A stretch of DNA of 64,000 nt from Pontederia crassipes (taxonomy: Eukaryota; Streptophyta; Magnoliopsida; Commelinales; Pontederiaceae): NCBI GenBank assembly GCA_030549335.1, contig CM060189.1:32077001-32141000 (forward strand), read 5' to 3'. Each line of letters starts with the position of its first letter. The first letter of the stretch is position 1. Shown here piece after piece: positions 42,924 to 54,850 of this stretch. Position numbers and translations under genes: made by a program. The notes below the pieces were generated by a model. That model saw nothing but the letters and a program-made list of their open reading frames with translations. It had not been told where the DNA came from and made no database searches.

Positions 42924-44760
42924 AGGTTCATGGGCTGGTGATCTATGGCGTTGCTCTATGGTTTCTGTCGTCCTGCTGCTTCAGCAATACTCGTGCAGGT
43001 AAGTCTGCAACAATTTCTGCACAACAAGTTCATTTTGCCTACTGTTTCTGTTCCTCGTGTCTCATCATGTTGTTTATGCTTTTTTTTTCTTCGCCAAATT
43101 TCTGGTTAGTTAGTTTGATCCTGAGAAATTTAATGTGCCAATTGGAAACGAACCAAAATGAAAGTGTGGTTAGTGACTATTTTGTCCAAAACATGAAGAA
43201 AAAAATTGAATACTATATTTTGTGCAAATTCCTAGTTATTTTTTGAGTTGACATTTTTTTTTATTTTTTAAAATTCATAAGAACCAAACGACAAGTCTGG
43301 CAATTAACAGTACTAGATTATCAATTAACAGTTTGCGAGCAAATGACAAGTCTGCCAAATATTTTATATATTTAGCTTGAGCTTCTCTATGAAAATCAGA
43401 TTTTGTGAAAATTAAACTCTTAGAAGAAAAAACCATAGCAAATTAACTTTTATGATGTTTGATATTATGAGAATTGACAAGTGCGTGTTTTATCGAAAAA
43501 AGTTATACATGATGTAGGTGTATTTTGGTCTTTCCAGTGATCAAATTTAACAATAATTGCCACAACTTTAAGTTTGATGCATTGCATGATGCACTTCAAG
43601 TTTACATTTTATTTATTTATTTTTCTTTAGTTTTTCAAAGTTTCTTAACTTAATTGTTGCGTAAGAGCAATGCTATCCTGCATTTAATTCAATCTGTATA
43701 TATGCCATAGATCAATTATTGTAATAGAGAACACGTACGGAAAATAGTTGTAGCAAAACATATATATAAAAAACACACTTCTTTCTCGATTGGCACCTGT
43801 TGGATTGCTGTTGCAGACGTTGGTGTGAACTACGGCTTATTGGGAGACAACCTTCCAAACCCGGACTCCGTCGTTGCTCTCTGCACCGCCAGAGGCATCA
43901 AAAGGCTCCGCCTCTTCAGCCCCAATGCCGCCGTCCTCGACTCCCTCCATGGCTCCGGCATCCAAATCATCCTCGGCACCCTTAACGAGGACCTCCAAAG
44001 GCTCAGCGCCGACCCCTCCTTCGCCAGCAGCTGGGTCCAAACCAACGTGCTCCCCCACGCCGCCTCAGTCGCCTTCCGCTACATCTGCGTCGGCAACGAG
44101 GTCATCCCCGGCGACCTCTCCGCCTACGTGCTCCCGGCCATTCAGAACCTCTACAGTGCGCTACAGGCTGCCAACATCTCAGTCCCAGTCACGACGGCCA
44201 TAGCCACCGTCGCCCTGGGGGTCTCGTATCCGCCGTCCCAGGGCGCGTTCTCGGATAACGCGGTCACGGTCATGGCGCCCATCGTATCGTTCCTGCAGAC
44301 CAAAGAGGCGCCTCTCCTCGTGAACGTGTACCCCTACTTCGCCTACGCCGGAAGCCCGGAGGAGGTCGGGTTGGACTATGCCCTCTTCGCCGCCCCAGGC
44401 GTCGTTGTACATGACGGAGCGCTGGGCTACTCCAACCTGTTCGACGCCATGGTCGACTCCGTGCACTGGGCGGTGGAGAAGGCTGGAGGATCCGGCGTCG
44501 ACATCGTAGTCTCAGAGACCGGCTGGCCATCCGGCGGAGGGGGTGTTGGGGCGACGACGGAGAACGCGATGACGTACAACAACAACCTGCTGGCTCATGT
44601 GAGCGTGGGAACGGGGACGCCCAGGAGGCCCGGGAAGGAGATAGAGACGTACTTGTTCGCCATGTTCAACGAGAACTTGAAGCCTGCAGGGATCGAGCAG
44701 AACTTTGGGCTGTTCCAACCGGACATAAGCGAGGTCTACCATGTCAACTTTGCTTCGTGA
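42917..44760 (+). CDS. GH17 glucan endo-1,3-beta-glucosidase, two exons
   Basis: Exon 1 is 42917-42998; an 818-bp GT-AG phase-1 intron follows (42999-43816); exon 2 is 43817-44760. The protein is 341 aa, normal for a short secreted GH17 enzyme. Residues 1-27 are a signal peptide with a hydrophobic core (VIYGVALWFL). The intron sits exactly at its end, the usual place in this family. The mature enzyme starts DVGVNYG. The acid/base Glu is at 122 (ICVGNEVIPG) and the nucleophile Glu at 261 (VVSETGWPSGG). The C-terminal 'LFAMFNENLKP...FGLFQPD' motif is present. There is no GPI-type tail or X8 domain. It would cut beta-1,3-glucans (callose or fungal wall) outside the cell; a defence or development role is inferred. 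Exon 2 is much more GC-rich than exon 1 and the intron. Confidence 0.95.
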
Positions 44761-45364
44761 GCTGCTGCTTAATTTGCAGATACATAAGTTGTAAACAATG
44801 CGAACAACGAATACATGCATTGCAGAGTTCTTTATATTTTCCATTCATATCGATCTTGAACAGTCAACACACAGTTACTTAACTAAAGAGTGGATTTTCA
44901 TAATCTTTACAAGTCCATTACTTTTCTAGCCATTTTCAAAGTAATTCATTGCTTCTTTTACAATAACAGCAACATGCATCTTTCTTTATATGCAGTCGAT
45001 TAGTCGATAGACTTTGATTAATCCAATTGGGGGACCTGAAAAATAATAGTATTTCTATGTTCGATTCGTCTCGTGCATTTTCAAATGTATGATAAGAAGT
45101 ATAGGAGGCGTTTTCCATACATTTCTGATTCTTGTCTTGGAGACGTTGCCTTGCACCCTCTTGGCTCCTGCCATGGACAGAGCCCGCTTCTTTGAATGCA
45201 TGGTTTCTTGAACTGTGACGAGTTAGTTTTTTTTTTTCGGTTTTCTGAAGAGAAATTCTCCTCTCGCTCCAACTTTTTTATTCTTGACATTGCAATAGCT
45301 TTCTTTGCTGTGCATATTGCTTTGGTGAATATATTTTTCTCACACTTGCATGGTGGAATGCTGG
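44761..45364. other. 3' flank of the glucanase gene
   Basis: Probable 3' UTR for the first 100-200 bp, then AT-rich spacer. No other gene seen. Confidence 0.4.
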
Positions 45365-47031
45365 CACTACAAGAAAAAAATCAAATTTCCTATGGACTAA
45401 GCCGTCGAAAAATGTTGTTCCTCGCAGTGTATCTTTCGACGGGCAACTCAAAATTCGTCAGAAGTTTGTGACAACTTTATCCATTGTTAAACACACCTTC
45501 GAAAGTTCCATCGGGTCTTGCCCGTTGAAAGTTCCAACAGACGAACATTCATCAAAAGTTTCAACGGGTAGTATCGGAAGTTCTAATAGGTGGGCTCCGT
45601 CCGAACTTTCGACGGGGCTAAGACCGTCAAAACTTGTGAAGGATCCATAGATCTATCACTAAGGTGAAATAAAAAAAATAAAAAAAGTGAAAATGACAAA
45701 ATCTAGAATAAATTAAAATTTTGGAGTTTTAGTTCATAAATTAAAAAATGAGTGAAATTAATAAATTAAATAAAACTTAATTTTGAAATATTTTGTTACA
45801 TAATTTCCTAAATTAAAATATTTACTTTTTGTCGTCATCATCGTCATCCTTGCCTTCTTGGCCACGCAAATTTTGGATGAGCTTTTCACATCTATAGTTG
45901 TTGTTACTCAAACTCTTATCATACTTCATCTCGAACTTCTTGTCACATTTTTTTTGTCAGACTTCTTGTCTTACTTCCATCAATCGTTGTTTCCACACGT
46001 TATCTCTTTGTTCCAAAAGTCATTGCACATCCTATCCTAAATAATCATATATCGATTTATGATCATATCCAATATCCGCATGACTAATAGATGATTTGAG
46101 ACCAAGCGATCATTCTTCATGCTACGTGGCCTATGTAATATGCTCAGATTCTTTTGTTTTGAAGCCCCCTAAAATTTATCAAGTGACATTTGTTAATAAA
46201 AAATTATGATCTTCTTAATAATTTTGAATACCTGAGCAAATGATGAAATCAATTCTTTATTCTTTTGATGGGTTTCAAGAAAAATATTCAACTTGAGTGA
46301 GTGATTTACTCATCTCTTTTTTCTACAATTAAAATCAAAATTTCATCTTGACTTGCATTGACTACCATTCTTTTTTAAGATAATTAAATAAAATTACAAA
46401 GATATTATTTCAATTCTTTACCATTCTTTTTTGCAATTGTGGACGTTGATATACAACTGCCCAATGCAAGGAAGCTCCCTGGTTAGATCCCCGATTTGTC
46501 CTAATTTTTTTGCACTTTGATTTGTACTCTTCAATAGACCATTTTGCTAATAATTCTACCCATAGAGTTTCACTAATCCAATTGGGATGTTATCTTGCAA
46601 TCCGCGCATCCAACAACATCGAAGAAAATCATTTGAACACCTAGAATTAAATGCACATTTGTTCTGTATTCTCAACGTCCCACCACACGTCAGTCTTCAA
46701 AGAAAGATATAATATTAATATCATAATAATTCGAAATTGACAAAAATAAAATTCACAAAAAAATAATATAATATATTAATTTTCAATTTTAACGGCCTTA
46801 ATCATGGGAACTTCCGATGGATGTATCTGTTAGAAGTTTTGACAGCTGTGACTGTCGAAAAGTTTCGCCGGATCATTTTTTGTCGCAAGTTCGAAAGGAA
46901 TTATTTGTCGCCTTTAATTGAGAAGGATTTATTTTTTATCGCAAAAATCTTCTGAAATTAAGAAGTATTGACGATCGTCGGATCGAAAATGGTTCGTCGA
47001 GAAATGCCAATTTTGTTATTCTCTTATAGTG
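45365..47031. mobile_element. CACTA element with transposase remains and 3-bp target duplication
   Basis: The left end is CACTACAAGAAAAA and the right end is the inverse of CACTATAAGAGAAT. The flanks are both 'tgg' (45362-45364, 47032-47034). Subterminal zones (45400-45650, 46790-47010) carry the same 'gtcgaaa/ttcgacgg' motifs as the other CACTA elements here. It differs from them in keeping part of a transposase-like gene. Confidence 0.88.
45840..46650 (-). pseudogene. Plant En/Spm-type transposase fragment inside the CACTA element
   Basis: On the minus strand, 46640-46430 reads LAKWSIEEYKSKCKK then IRTNRGSNQGASLHW. This is the 'K..R..N..A.......HT/H' pattern of the plant Ptta/En/Spm transposase domain. 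Downstream come a degraded 'ETHQKNKELISSFAQ' stretch (about 46280-46230) and a C-terminal coiled, charged part (WKQRLMEVRQEV, near 45990). It ends in an Asp-run tail near 45840. Stops and frameshifts are frequent. An intact version would help bind or cut the element ends; this one is dead. Confidence 0.65.
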
Positions 47032-47034
47032 TGG

Positions 47035-49436
47035 CATGTTGTTTGTAGATCATAGAGACTATTCATCCACTTTCTACACCTGAGAGTTTACCATTCCCTC
47101 TTATTCTCCCCGGTGAGAAAAATTGAAGGTGTTTCATTAATAAGTGTGATGCTAAGCTTCAAAGAAGAGTTCTGCTGTAATATTTTTTTTCTACTCAGGT
47201 GTTTAACCTAGTTTACGATATGCATATTGATGTGTTAGGCCTTTGTCTTTTCTCCTCTCTCTCTCTCCCCTTTTTCTTTTCTTTTTTTTTTTGTTTGTGC
47301 CAATGTTGCCATAACCTCATTTTCACTAAAAAAAACACTAGCAACCAATATGATGTGATCCCTTTGATTAATTCATAATTGTTTCTTGTTTGTTTTATTA
47401 AAACATTTTCTAGTTCTATATTTAGATTTTTTTTGCCAATAGTCATGCTACTTAAAAGATAAGTGCAATTACACATGAGATAGGGAAATAACTCATTTTT
47501 GCCAAACATATTCAAATTTTGGCAAATCTTCCCTTTTGCTTAAGAAGAACCAAGAAGCTATCGTTACTCATGATCATCAACTTTCCTTCCTTATGTCCTT
47601 CCGAGATATATAATGTTTTTTGTCTTTGTCAGCATAGTTCTTAATTTGTTCCTTTTTTTCTTGTTTGTTTTTGTACCTATGCATGATACTATATCATCAA
47701 ATTTCATCCTAACTGAGAGATGCTTTAATATTTTGTTTTTTCCCCTTTCCTATTTACTATTTTCCTTATTTTGCAATCTTTCCATTTATTCTCAATTTCC
47801 TTCATTTTCTTTTTTTTCCTCATATTCCATAGCATTTATTTCTTCCTCCATTTTTTTACAATTTATTTTTTTGTTGTTTATTAATAATTTCTTACGGATT
47901 CCATATAATTTTTCGTCCAAAATTATGAAAAACAAATCATCCTACTCAAATTATGAAAAATACATTCCGTCCAAAATTACAAATGATATAAAATCCATTG
48001 CAATTTGTGAAGGCCAAGCTGCAATGATATCGTTCGTAAATTTATTTTCAATGAGTATCTTTTGACCAAACATTATCATAAAAAATTTGTGGCAAATATG
48101 ACAAATTTCACAGATCTTTTTTGTAACTATCTTTACCACTCTAGATTACTCAAGTGCTCCCTAGTGAGTATCCATATTAACAGTGCATAAAGTAATATCA
48201 AATATATTCAAGGATGCATTATATAAAAATATATTATTTGATGATTAATTAAAATAAATAAATAAATCAAAAGAAACTCTTCTCAATGAGTGAAAACTGG
48301 TTAAGAGATGGCCCAAATGATAAGACCTTTTCATCCTTACACTTTAATATATCCATAAAACAGATGAACTTACTAATTTCTTGATTGCAGTTTTTGCAAC
48401 AAAAAATAAAAAAAAGTACTTTTATAGTAGTAAAATACAGAAATTTATTAAGTGTTACAACTTAATAATATTTTGAAAGCCCTATTTTGCACTATTTGAG
48501 TGTTAATTGGAACAAGAAATTGCCCTACTTCAATTAGTTAACCTAAATAGTAAATACCATTAAAAAAGTAATCATCATCAGAACTTGAGTTCTGTTTAAG
48601 TGCTAGAAGCAAGGACCAGAACTTTCTTTTTGCTTTTTACGGCTTGCAATTAATTTATTAATATATATGATTATTTATTAACACATTATCATACAACCTA
48701 TAACGTAAATTTATTTAGATCTAATAGTAAATAATAATTTTCCTAATATTTATTAAAATTTAATTGGTATTATAGTACAATAAAATTAAAATAATATATT
48801 TATTAATTAAATAAAATAATTGTAAATTTTGTACATAATAGTTTTGTTAAATAATATTTTGTCACAAGTAAAGCTAAGGTATAAATTACCATATTAATTA
48901 TATATTCTAAATAAAACCTATTACGTACGTATAATGTAATTTAAATTATATTTGTGTCTTATTACCTTATTAATTAATATTTATAATAGCATTTTGGCAC
49001 TTAATTAAGTTACTAATCAATCTAAATTAGTTTTAGGTAGATTTAATATTTTAAGTAATTAATTAATTAAAAAATAAAGCATTACTAAAATTTCGTAATA
49101 ATTAATAAATTGTTTGTAAAAAAGTTAATAAAATTTAAATTAATTGTTATTAGTTAATTTATTTTCTTGGAATTATGTTAAATATACTTTTAAATTAGTT
49201 TTATACTTCTAACTCATTAAAATAATCATATATTGAAACTTATCTATTCCATCAATTTTTAGCTCTTGGTCATCATAAATTTCATCCAAACATTAAATTA
49301 GATTTTATTTTATTTAATCAATTAGTTCTCAAAATTAAGAATTTAATTTATTGCGTTCAAATACTATAATAATTTATAAACCTAAAAGCGTAGAGCCCTT
49401 GGACGCAAAAGAGAAGAGAAGGGAAAAAAAACAGAG
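47035..49436. other. AT-rich intergenic region upstream of the F-box gene
   Basis: A 150-aa ORF at 47613-48065 is Phe/Ser/Leu-rich because of T-rich DNA and is not supported. No repeats with clear ends were seen. The F-box promoter should lie in the last few hundred bases. Confidence 0.35.
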
Positions 49437-50489
49437 ATGGAGGAGCCCAACAATGGAGGCCGAATCGGCGGCGGAGGATTCGATATCCTACACGACGAAC
49501 TCGTTGAAGAGATCTTGCTCCGGGTTCCCTGCTGCGTCTCTCTGCTGAGACTTCGCTCCGTCTGCAGGCGTTGGCTGTCCACCATCGACGCCCCACGGTT
49601 CAGGTACCGCCGCGCACTCCGGAGCGCACGCCGCCCGGCTCCCTTGTCCTTCTCCTCCTCCGACGGATTCTGCACGTGGCCAATAGGCCAAGAAGGCAGC
49701 CGCGTTCGCAGCGTATGGCTTCCCGCGGAACGCGCTCTTCATTTTTGTTACCTGTCCACGCCGTCTTGCCACGGCCTCGTGTGCTTCATCCGCAACGAGC
49801 GCGTCGTCGTGTGCAATCCGACCACCAGAGAGCTGCTGATCCTACCGGACCTTCCAAGTCATGGATTCACCACGTGTCTTTGGCCGCTGGCTTTGGGTTT
49901 TCATCCTCCGACAAACAAGTACAAGGTCGTCCACTTGGATCCTACACGCTGCGGCCACGTCCTCACCCTGGGCACCGACCCCGCGTGGAGGACTTTCGAG
50001 CTCGGGACGGGGCTTAATTACCCGGCAGAAAGGGCTTTCTGCTACGACGGAGTCCTCTACTGGTACGTACGTGATCATTTTTCGCAGCAAATGAAACGAC
50101 GGCTGCTGACATTTGACCTCGGAAGCGAGGTGGTCCGCGTGGATTCAGCAGAGTCCGACGATGCCGCTCAGGACCATCCCGAGATTGAGGTCCTCCTGTC
50201 TGGAGAATCGCATCATCACGAGCAACTGGTATCAGATGGGATCAGACCTCCTTTGACAAAGGTCATACGTCTTGGTCGTGGTGCAACTGCTGCTGCTGTG
50301 GCTGTAATTCGCATCAGCAGGACAGAAGCAACTCTAATATGCAACGATGAAGGCCTTCGTTTGTACCGTGATTTTGTGGCGGAAGAGAGACGGGCGAAAG
50401 TTTACTACAAGCAGCAGCGCACATTACTAATCTCGCTGCATTCCGAAACACTAGTTTCCTTGAAGGACCTCTTCAAATCCGTTCGCTGA
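49437..50489 (+). CDS. F-box protein with F-box-associated domain, single exon
   Basis: 350 aa, intact, ATG to TGA with no intron. The F-box is at residues 16-56 (FDILHDELVEEILLRVP...RSVCRRWLSTI), the part that binds SKP1 in SCF ubiquitin ligases. It is followed by the typical F-box-associated layout: SCHGLVCF (110-117), NPTTRELLILP (127-137), ALGFHPPTNKYKVVHL (152-167) and FCYDGVLYWYV near 200. This C-terminal beta-rich part normally selects the target protein; the target cannot be told from sequence. The coding DNA is GC-rich against AT-rich flanks. Plant F-box genes of this type are numerous and fast-evolving, so orthology is not assigned. Confidence 0.93.
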   Translation: MEEPNNGGRIGGGGFDILHDELVEEILLRVPCCVSLLRLRSVCRRWLSTIDAPRFRYRRALRSARRPAPLSFSSSDGFCTWPIGQEGSRVRSVWLPAERALHFCYLSTPSCHGLVCFIRNERVVVCNPTTRELLILPDLPSHGFTTCLWPLALGFHPPTNKYKVVHLDPTRCGHVLTLGTDPAWRTFELGTGLNYPAERAFCYDGVLYWYVRDHFSQQMKRRLLTFDLGSEVVRVDSAESDDAAQDHPEIEVLLSGESHHHEQLVSDGIRPPLTKVIRLGRGATAAAVAVIRISRTEATLICNDEGLRLYRDFVAEERRAKVYYKQQRTLLISLHSETLVSLKDLFKSVR

Positions 50490-51570
50490 TGGAGACCTTG
50501 AAGGGAAGCATAGCAAAGCTACAATCAATCTTTCATCAGATTTCAGAAAATCTTATTTAGTCTGATTCGTCATGCAATTATTAGAGTCGTCCTAGTTGGG
50601 TTGCAGTCTGAGAAATAATTACGTACAGATTTTTGATATTTTTATTTATGTTTCTGGATTGGTTATTGGAAACTTGACTATTTTATGTCATCCATTGAAC
50701 AATTGAGGCCATCAACGTTGTCTTAATATACAAAACTTGATGATCTACCTTTTAATCAGCCTGGAAATAACCTCGTGGTAATCATGAGTTGCTTCAAACT
50801 GTGGAAAAAGTTCCAGCAGTTAGCCATAATGTCCCTCGGCACCAACATCTGACTTTATGCAAAATTTTGATCGAGGAGGATGAATTCTGCAGCAATCCAG
50901 ATATTATTGCAACCAAGCTCCAAGCGTTTCAGCAAGCCTCCTCTCAAGTCCCATGCTTAAGCTTCTAAAGCAGAGTAGAAATGCTTAGATAATGATCCTG
51001 TATACTCCCTCTTCCTCCCGAAATAGATTGTCTCTGGATGCTCAGCTTGGGGATTTATGGGATCATCCATCAGATTTTTCTCCTTGTGCTTGATTGTGGT
51101 AAGTAATTCCTTGTGATTCCAATATCAGCTCAAACTATTTCCTCCTATATATCAAGACCGCTATTATTCTCTTGCATGTCTTATTTTAACTCTTTGATCT
51201 GCTTAGAATTGCTTTATGAGCGGATATCATATGCATCATCAATATCATCAAAGAGGCCAACTAAAGAACATCGTAAATCTTCATTGTTGCATCCTTTATT
51301 GTTAATTGGCATGTCTACCTCCAGTTCTGTCCGAAACGAGCTACAATAAGACTCAGAAAACGGATTTCCATCATTACTTTCTCATCTTCATCCTTACAAT
51401 CCTCACAATATTATGCCGAGCACCAGTAATATGTTTATGGCATCACTTCTATCTTGAAGACTTAATACCTTTAACTTGATGTATAAAATATGCCTTCTAC
51501 AAGAACTCCTTGTTTTTTTTTATATTTTATTGTCCTCCTTAGATTACATAGAACCATGTTTTCATGTGTA
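50490..51570. other. 3' flank of the F-box gene
   Basis: The first part is probable 3' UTR. 50770-51060 is less AT-rich and transcript-like but has no long frame. The 78-aa ORF at 51113-51349 has no recognised domain. Confidence 0.35.
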
Positions 51571-51578
51571 GTTGCAAA

Positions 51579-52446
51579 CAATGTTGTCAAAATCGCGTTA
51601 GCTCGTGGAATCGGACGAGTTTACGATATCATCCAAAGAAAATGAGTCAACTCGAAAGAAAATCGTTTTCAACTACCACGTGATAAAATCACGTGCTGGC
51701 TCGTAAAATCGGTTGACACGGCATCCAGCCGAGTCCAACCAAACCATTTTGTTTGTTCCCTGAGTTCGTGATTCACGCTATGCCCTAAGTTAATCAAGCC
51801 CCAAATCCAAACTGTTCAACATTGCTGATGTTCGCCGCCGCTGGTGTTCGCCGCCGCATGCCCGGTTCGCTGGCGCCAGCTTTTGTTCGCCCCTCTCTCG
51901 CTCCTTCTCCCTCCTCTTTCCATCTTCCTTCTCTCTCCTATTCTACTCACAAGGAGAGCCACCGTGTTCGAGCTAAGGCTTTGCTCGAGTAGGGGAGGAG
52001 AATGACTCGTCCTCTTTACCCCTACAGTTTTTATTTTTTTGGCTTTCCATTTTGTTTTTTTTTGTTTGTGACTCGGTACAGTCTTTTGGTTTCTCGTCCT
52101 CTCTCCTATTTTTTTTGGTTTGTGACTCGGTACAATCTTTTAGTTTGTGACTCGGTACAGTTTTTATTTTTTATTTTGTTTTCTGTCATTTCTTGTAATG
52201 TATTGCTAATTTGTTAATTATTATAACTTAATAAATCATAGATTATTAAATAATTGATTATTATTATATTTTTAAACCATATTGGATTATTAGTTTATAA
52301 GTAAATTAGGTTCTAAGCAGGGTTACTATTAATTTAATATAAAATATGATTTTGGTAGAATCAGCCGATTCATATTACGAGCTCACGTTTTACGTGTTTA
52401 CCCAGCCTTTCCGTGTCGACTCCGATTTACGAGTATGACAACATTG
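51579..52446. mobile_element. Non-autonomous hAT element with 8-bp target duplication
   Basis: The ends are CAATGTTGTCA and its exact inverse TGACAACATTG, extended with mismatches (aaaatcg/cgagta). The flanks are identical 8-mers 'gttgcaaa' (51571-51578 and 52447-52454), the hAT signature. The 868-bp body has no transposase. It contains GC-rich 'gttcgccgccgc' repeats (51829-51860) and three 'gtgactcggtaca' repeats (52067-52160). Confidence 0.88.
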
Positions 52447-52454
52447 GTTGCAAA

Positions 52455-53380
52455 TGCCAAATTTTCATGTTTTAAGTATTATCATATCATTGTCATTGCG
52501 AGTTTTGTTTTCCTCTCCCCATAGTTCCAACGAAATTGCATGTATGAAAATTAATTATCTCACAGTGGACGTTGAGAAAACTTTGGTTTCATTATTGAAA
52601 TCTTTTCATCAGTGTTATGTTATGCAAAGACCTTACGAACACTACCATTGAGGTTTATAGTCTTCATACTTTTTAGTTCCTTTGAGTGGATTGCAATACT
52701 TCAAAGCATTTTTTCCCTCCTAATCTTTCTACTAGGGACCAATGAAACAATTGTGAATCACCAAAAGGAAAAAATGACACTTGTGAACCTTTTCCAAAAT
52801 AGATTTATCACTCTCTTCTTTATCATCATGAGTATCGTCTTCCTAAGGTAGAGAAAGCTTGTGCTCATATCAGCAGTCATGAAATTGTATTCTTCCCTTC
52901 TCTTCTCTGTTTCATGTGCAATCCAACAAGGGTCAAAGGATTCTAATCCCTTAATGCTACTTTTATCTTCAGCTTTATGGTCAATTATCTGAACAGCATC
53001 AACTCTGAGGTTTAAGTTGCCTAGGTCATCATAAAGAGCATCACCAAATTCTTTTATTATATTGTATTTTCATCTTTAGTTTCATCATAAACTGGAGATA
53101 AACACTGTCATGTGTTTCTTCTGAAATCTGTCCATTGCATTCAGAGTAGTCCTCATTGCCACTGGAGGATCTAACACATCTGATCAGATCATTCTAAATT
53201 GCAGTTGGCAAGTATTTCAACTTTTTTTTCTCTCTTTAGTCATCATCAATAGTCAATCACATGACTCATAAGAGCATACATCTTTTCCTTTGGAAAGGCA
53301 TAAGGTTTATCATTGTTTCATTTTTTTTTCATCTTAGTTCATGTTCAAATCACCATTAATAATCAAAATCATATTATGGT
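52455..53380. other. Unassigned sequence, possible old gene remnant
   Basis: 52860-53210 is less AT-rich and looks as if it once coded on the minus strand, but stops occur in all frames and no domain was recognised. Confidence 0.3.
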
Positions 53381-54850
53381 CTTTACCCAATTTTCGGACA
53401 CCCGAAAGATGAGTGGTCGTCCAGTCTAGGTTATCAGGTGCCTGAAAGTCGAGCGATCACCCGATTATGTAGTGTCATTTGGTCGTTCGAAGGTCGAGTA
53501 CGATTTGGACATCCGATGGGTTGGAAACGTCCAATCTTCCTTGGAGAGAAAATGAATTCTCAATCTGATGTTTCAGTCGCCCATTTTGCCCAAGTCGCAT
53601 AATCACCCGAAAGTCCATCGGTCGGTCGCCCGTTTTGCCCAAGTCGCATAATCTCATCAATAGCATATTGATCGACATAAGGGGTTAGTCAGTCGACCAT
53701 TTTCATATCGAAATATCAGCGCGGACACTCGATCAAAGATCTGATATCTTCTGCCAAGATGATAACGGGTGCCGCCTGATCTATGATGGATCGAAGTTTC
53801 AATCAGTAGAGTCGTATGTCATTGCGAAAATCATTATGTTTTCAAGCAGTTTTTCATAACATAACATTTTACAGACATACAAACTTAATTCTAATATTAA
53901 CTAAAGTCCACAGAGCATATGAGCATGTTCCTAAGTCCATATTCCATATGAGCAAAATAAAAGTCTTAATAGAATTCATAACCATTCCTATTTATATATA
54001 TCCAACAAGTCTATTCATGTGATATGTCAAGTAACGTTTCCAACAACCATGTTAAGCATTTCTAAGATAATCTAATTTCATGAACAAAAGAATAAAAATC
54101 CATTCATACCTAACTCCACTGTACTTAGCAAAAACATACCAGTAAGACTAACATCATGATATTCTAAGCATCTTCTTAATTGGAAAATTATAAGTCTATA
54201 ACATGAGCTTGGGGACTTAAGCATGCATAAATCTCATGTTTATAACATCATGTAAAGCTCATAATCCAAGCATCCATGGACAACAATTTCAACATCGTAA
54301 TCATTCATGCCATATATCATTTAAGTAACAAATAGGTAAGCAAAACAAGATAACATTTCATGACATCAATCTACCCGATTTACTCACATAGTCCTAAGCC
54401 TAAATCATCTTTAGAATAACATGCTAAATCCTATGAAAAAACCTTACAACTCAGATCCCGATAATACACTTTTTTGTCACTTTTTTTAGTTGTTTCTTCC
54501 AATGGATAAAGCTCTAGCCGCTCCTCCTCCTTCCTCCATGAAAAGCACCTATGGGATCCTCTCTGGCCTAGCCCATGCAATGGATCACAAAAAACAAATG
54601 GTGGCAGAAAAAAGAAGACACAAGATGAAGAGAAAAGAGGCAAATGAGAAGGTGTTGGGTTTATAAAAGATGTAAAAAATGAGTCTTTGTGTCCCCTCAT
54701 TAAGAGGCACAATGAATGGCCATGAGTTTGAGTGAGAAATGAGAAGTCAAAGTTGAATTTGACTTTTCATTTTTTGTGTTGTCGGTTGCACATCAGACGT
54801 TGGAAACTAAATCGGTCGACCGATGGGCCGACATCGGCATTTAAATGAAG
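53381..54850 (-). repeat. LTR-like sequence (probably gypsy type, minus strand)
   Basis: Contains a direct repeat of 'gcccaagtcgcataatc' (53587-53604 and 53637-53654) and several 'cgatcacccga/tcggtcgccc' motifs. Read on the minus strand, 54700-54430 has a 'tttataaac' TATA-like site followed by a pyrimidine-rich transcribed style, as in plant LTRs. No ends, primer site or internal coding region could be linked to it. Confidence 0.35.

Noticed and set aside
43830..44530. Several long antisense and alternate-frame ORFs over glucanase exon 2
   Set aside because: They are a by-product of high GC. The GH17 frame has all family motifs and the splice sites.
47613..48065. 150-aa hydrophobic ORF resembling a membrane protein
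   Set aside because: T-rich DNA gives Phe/Leu/Ser in any frame. No GC rise, no domain and no promoter context.
49357..50094. Overlapping ORFs across the F-box gene
   Set aside because: Shadows of the intact F-box frame.
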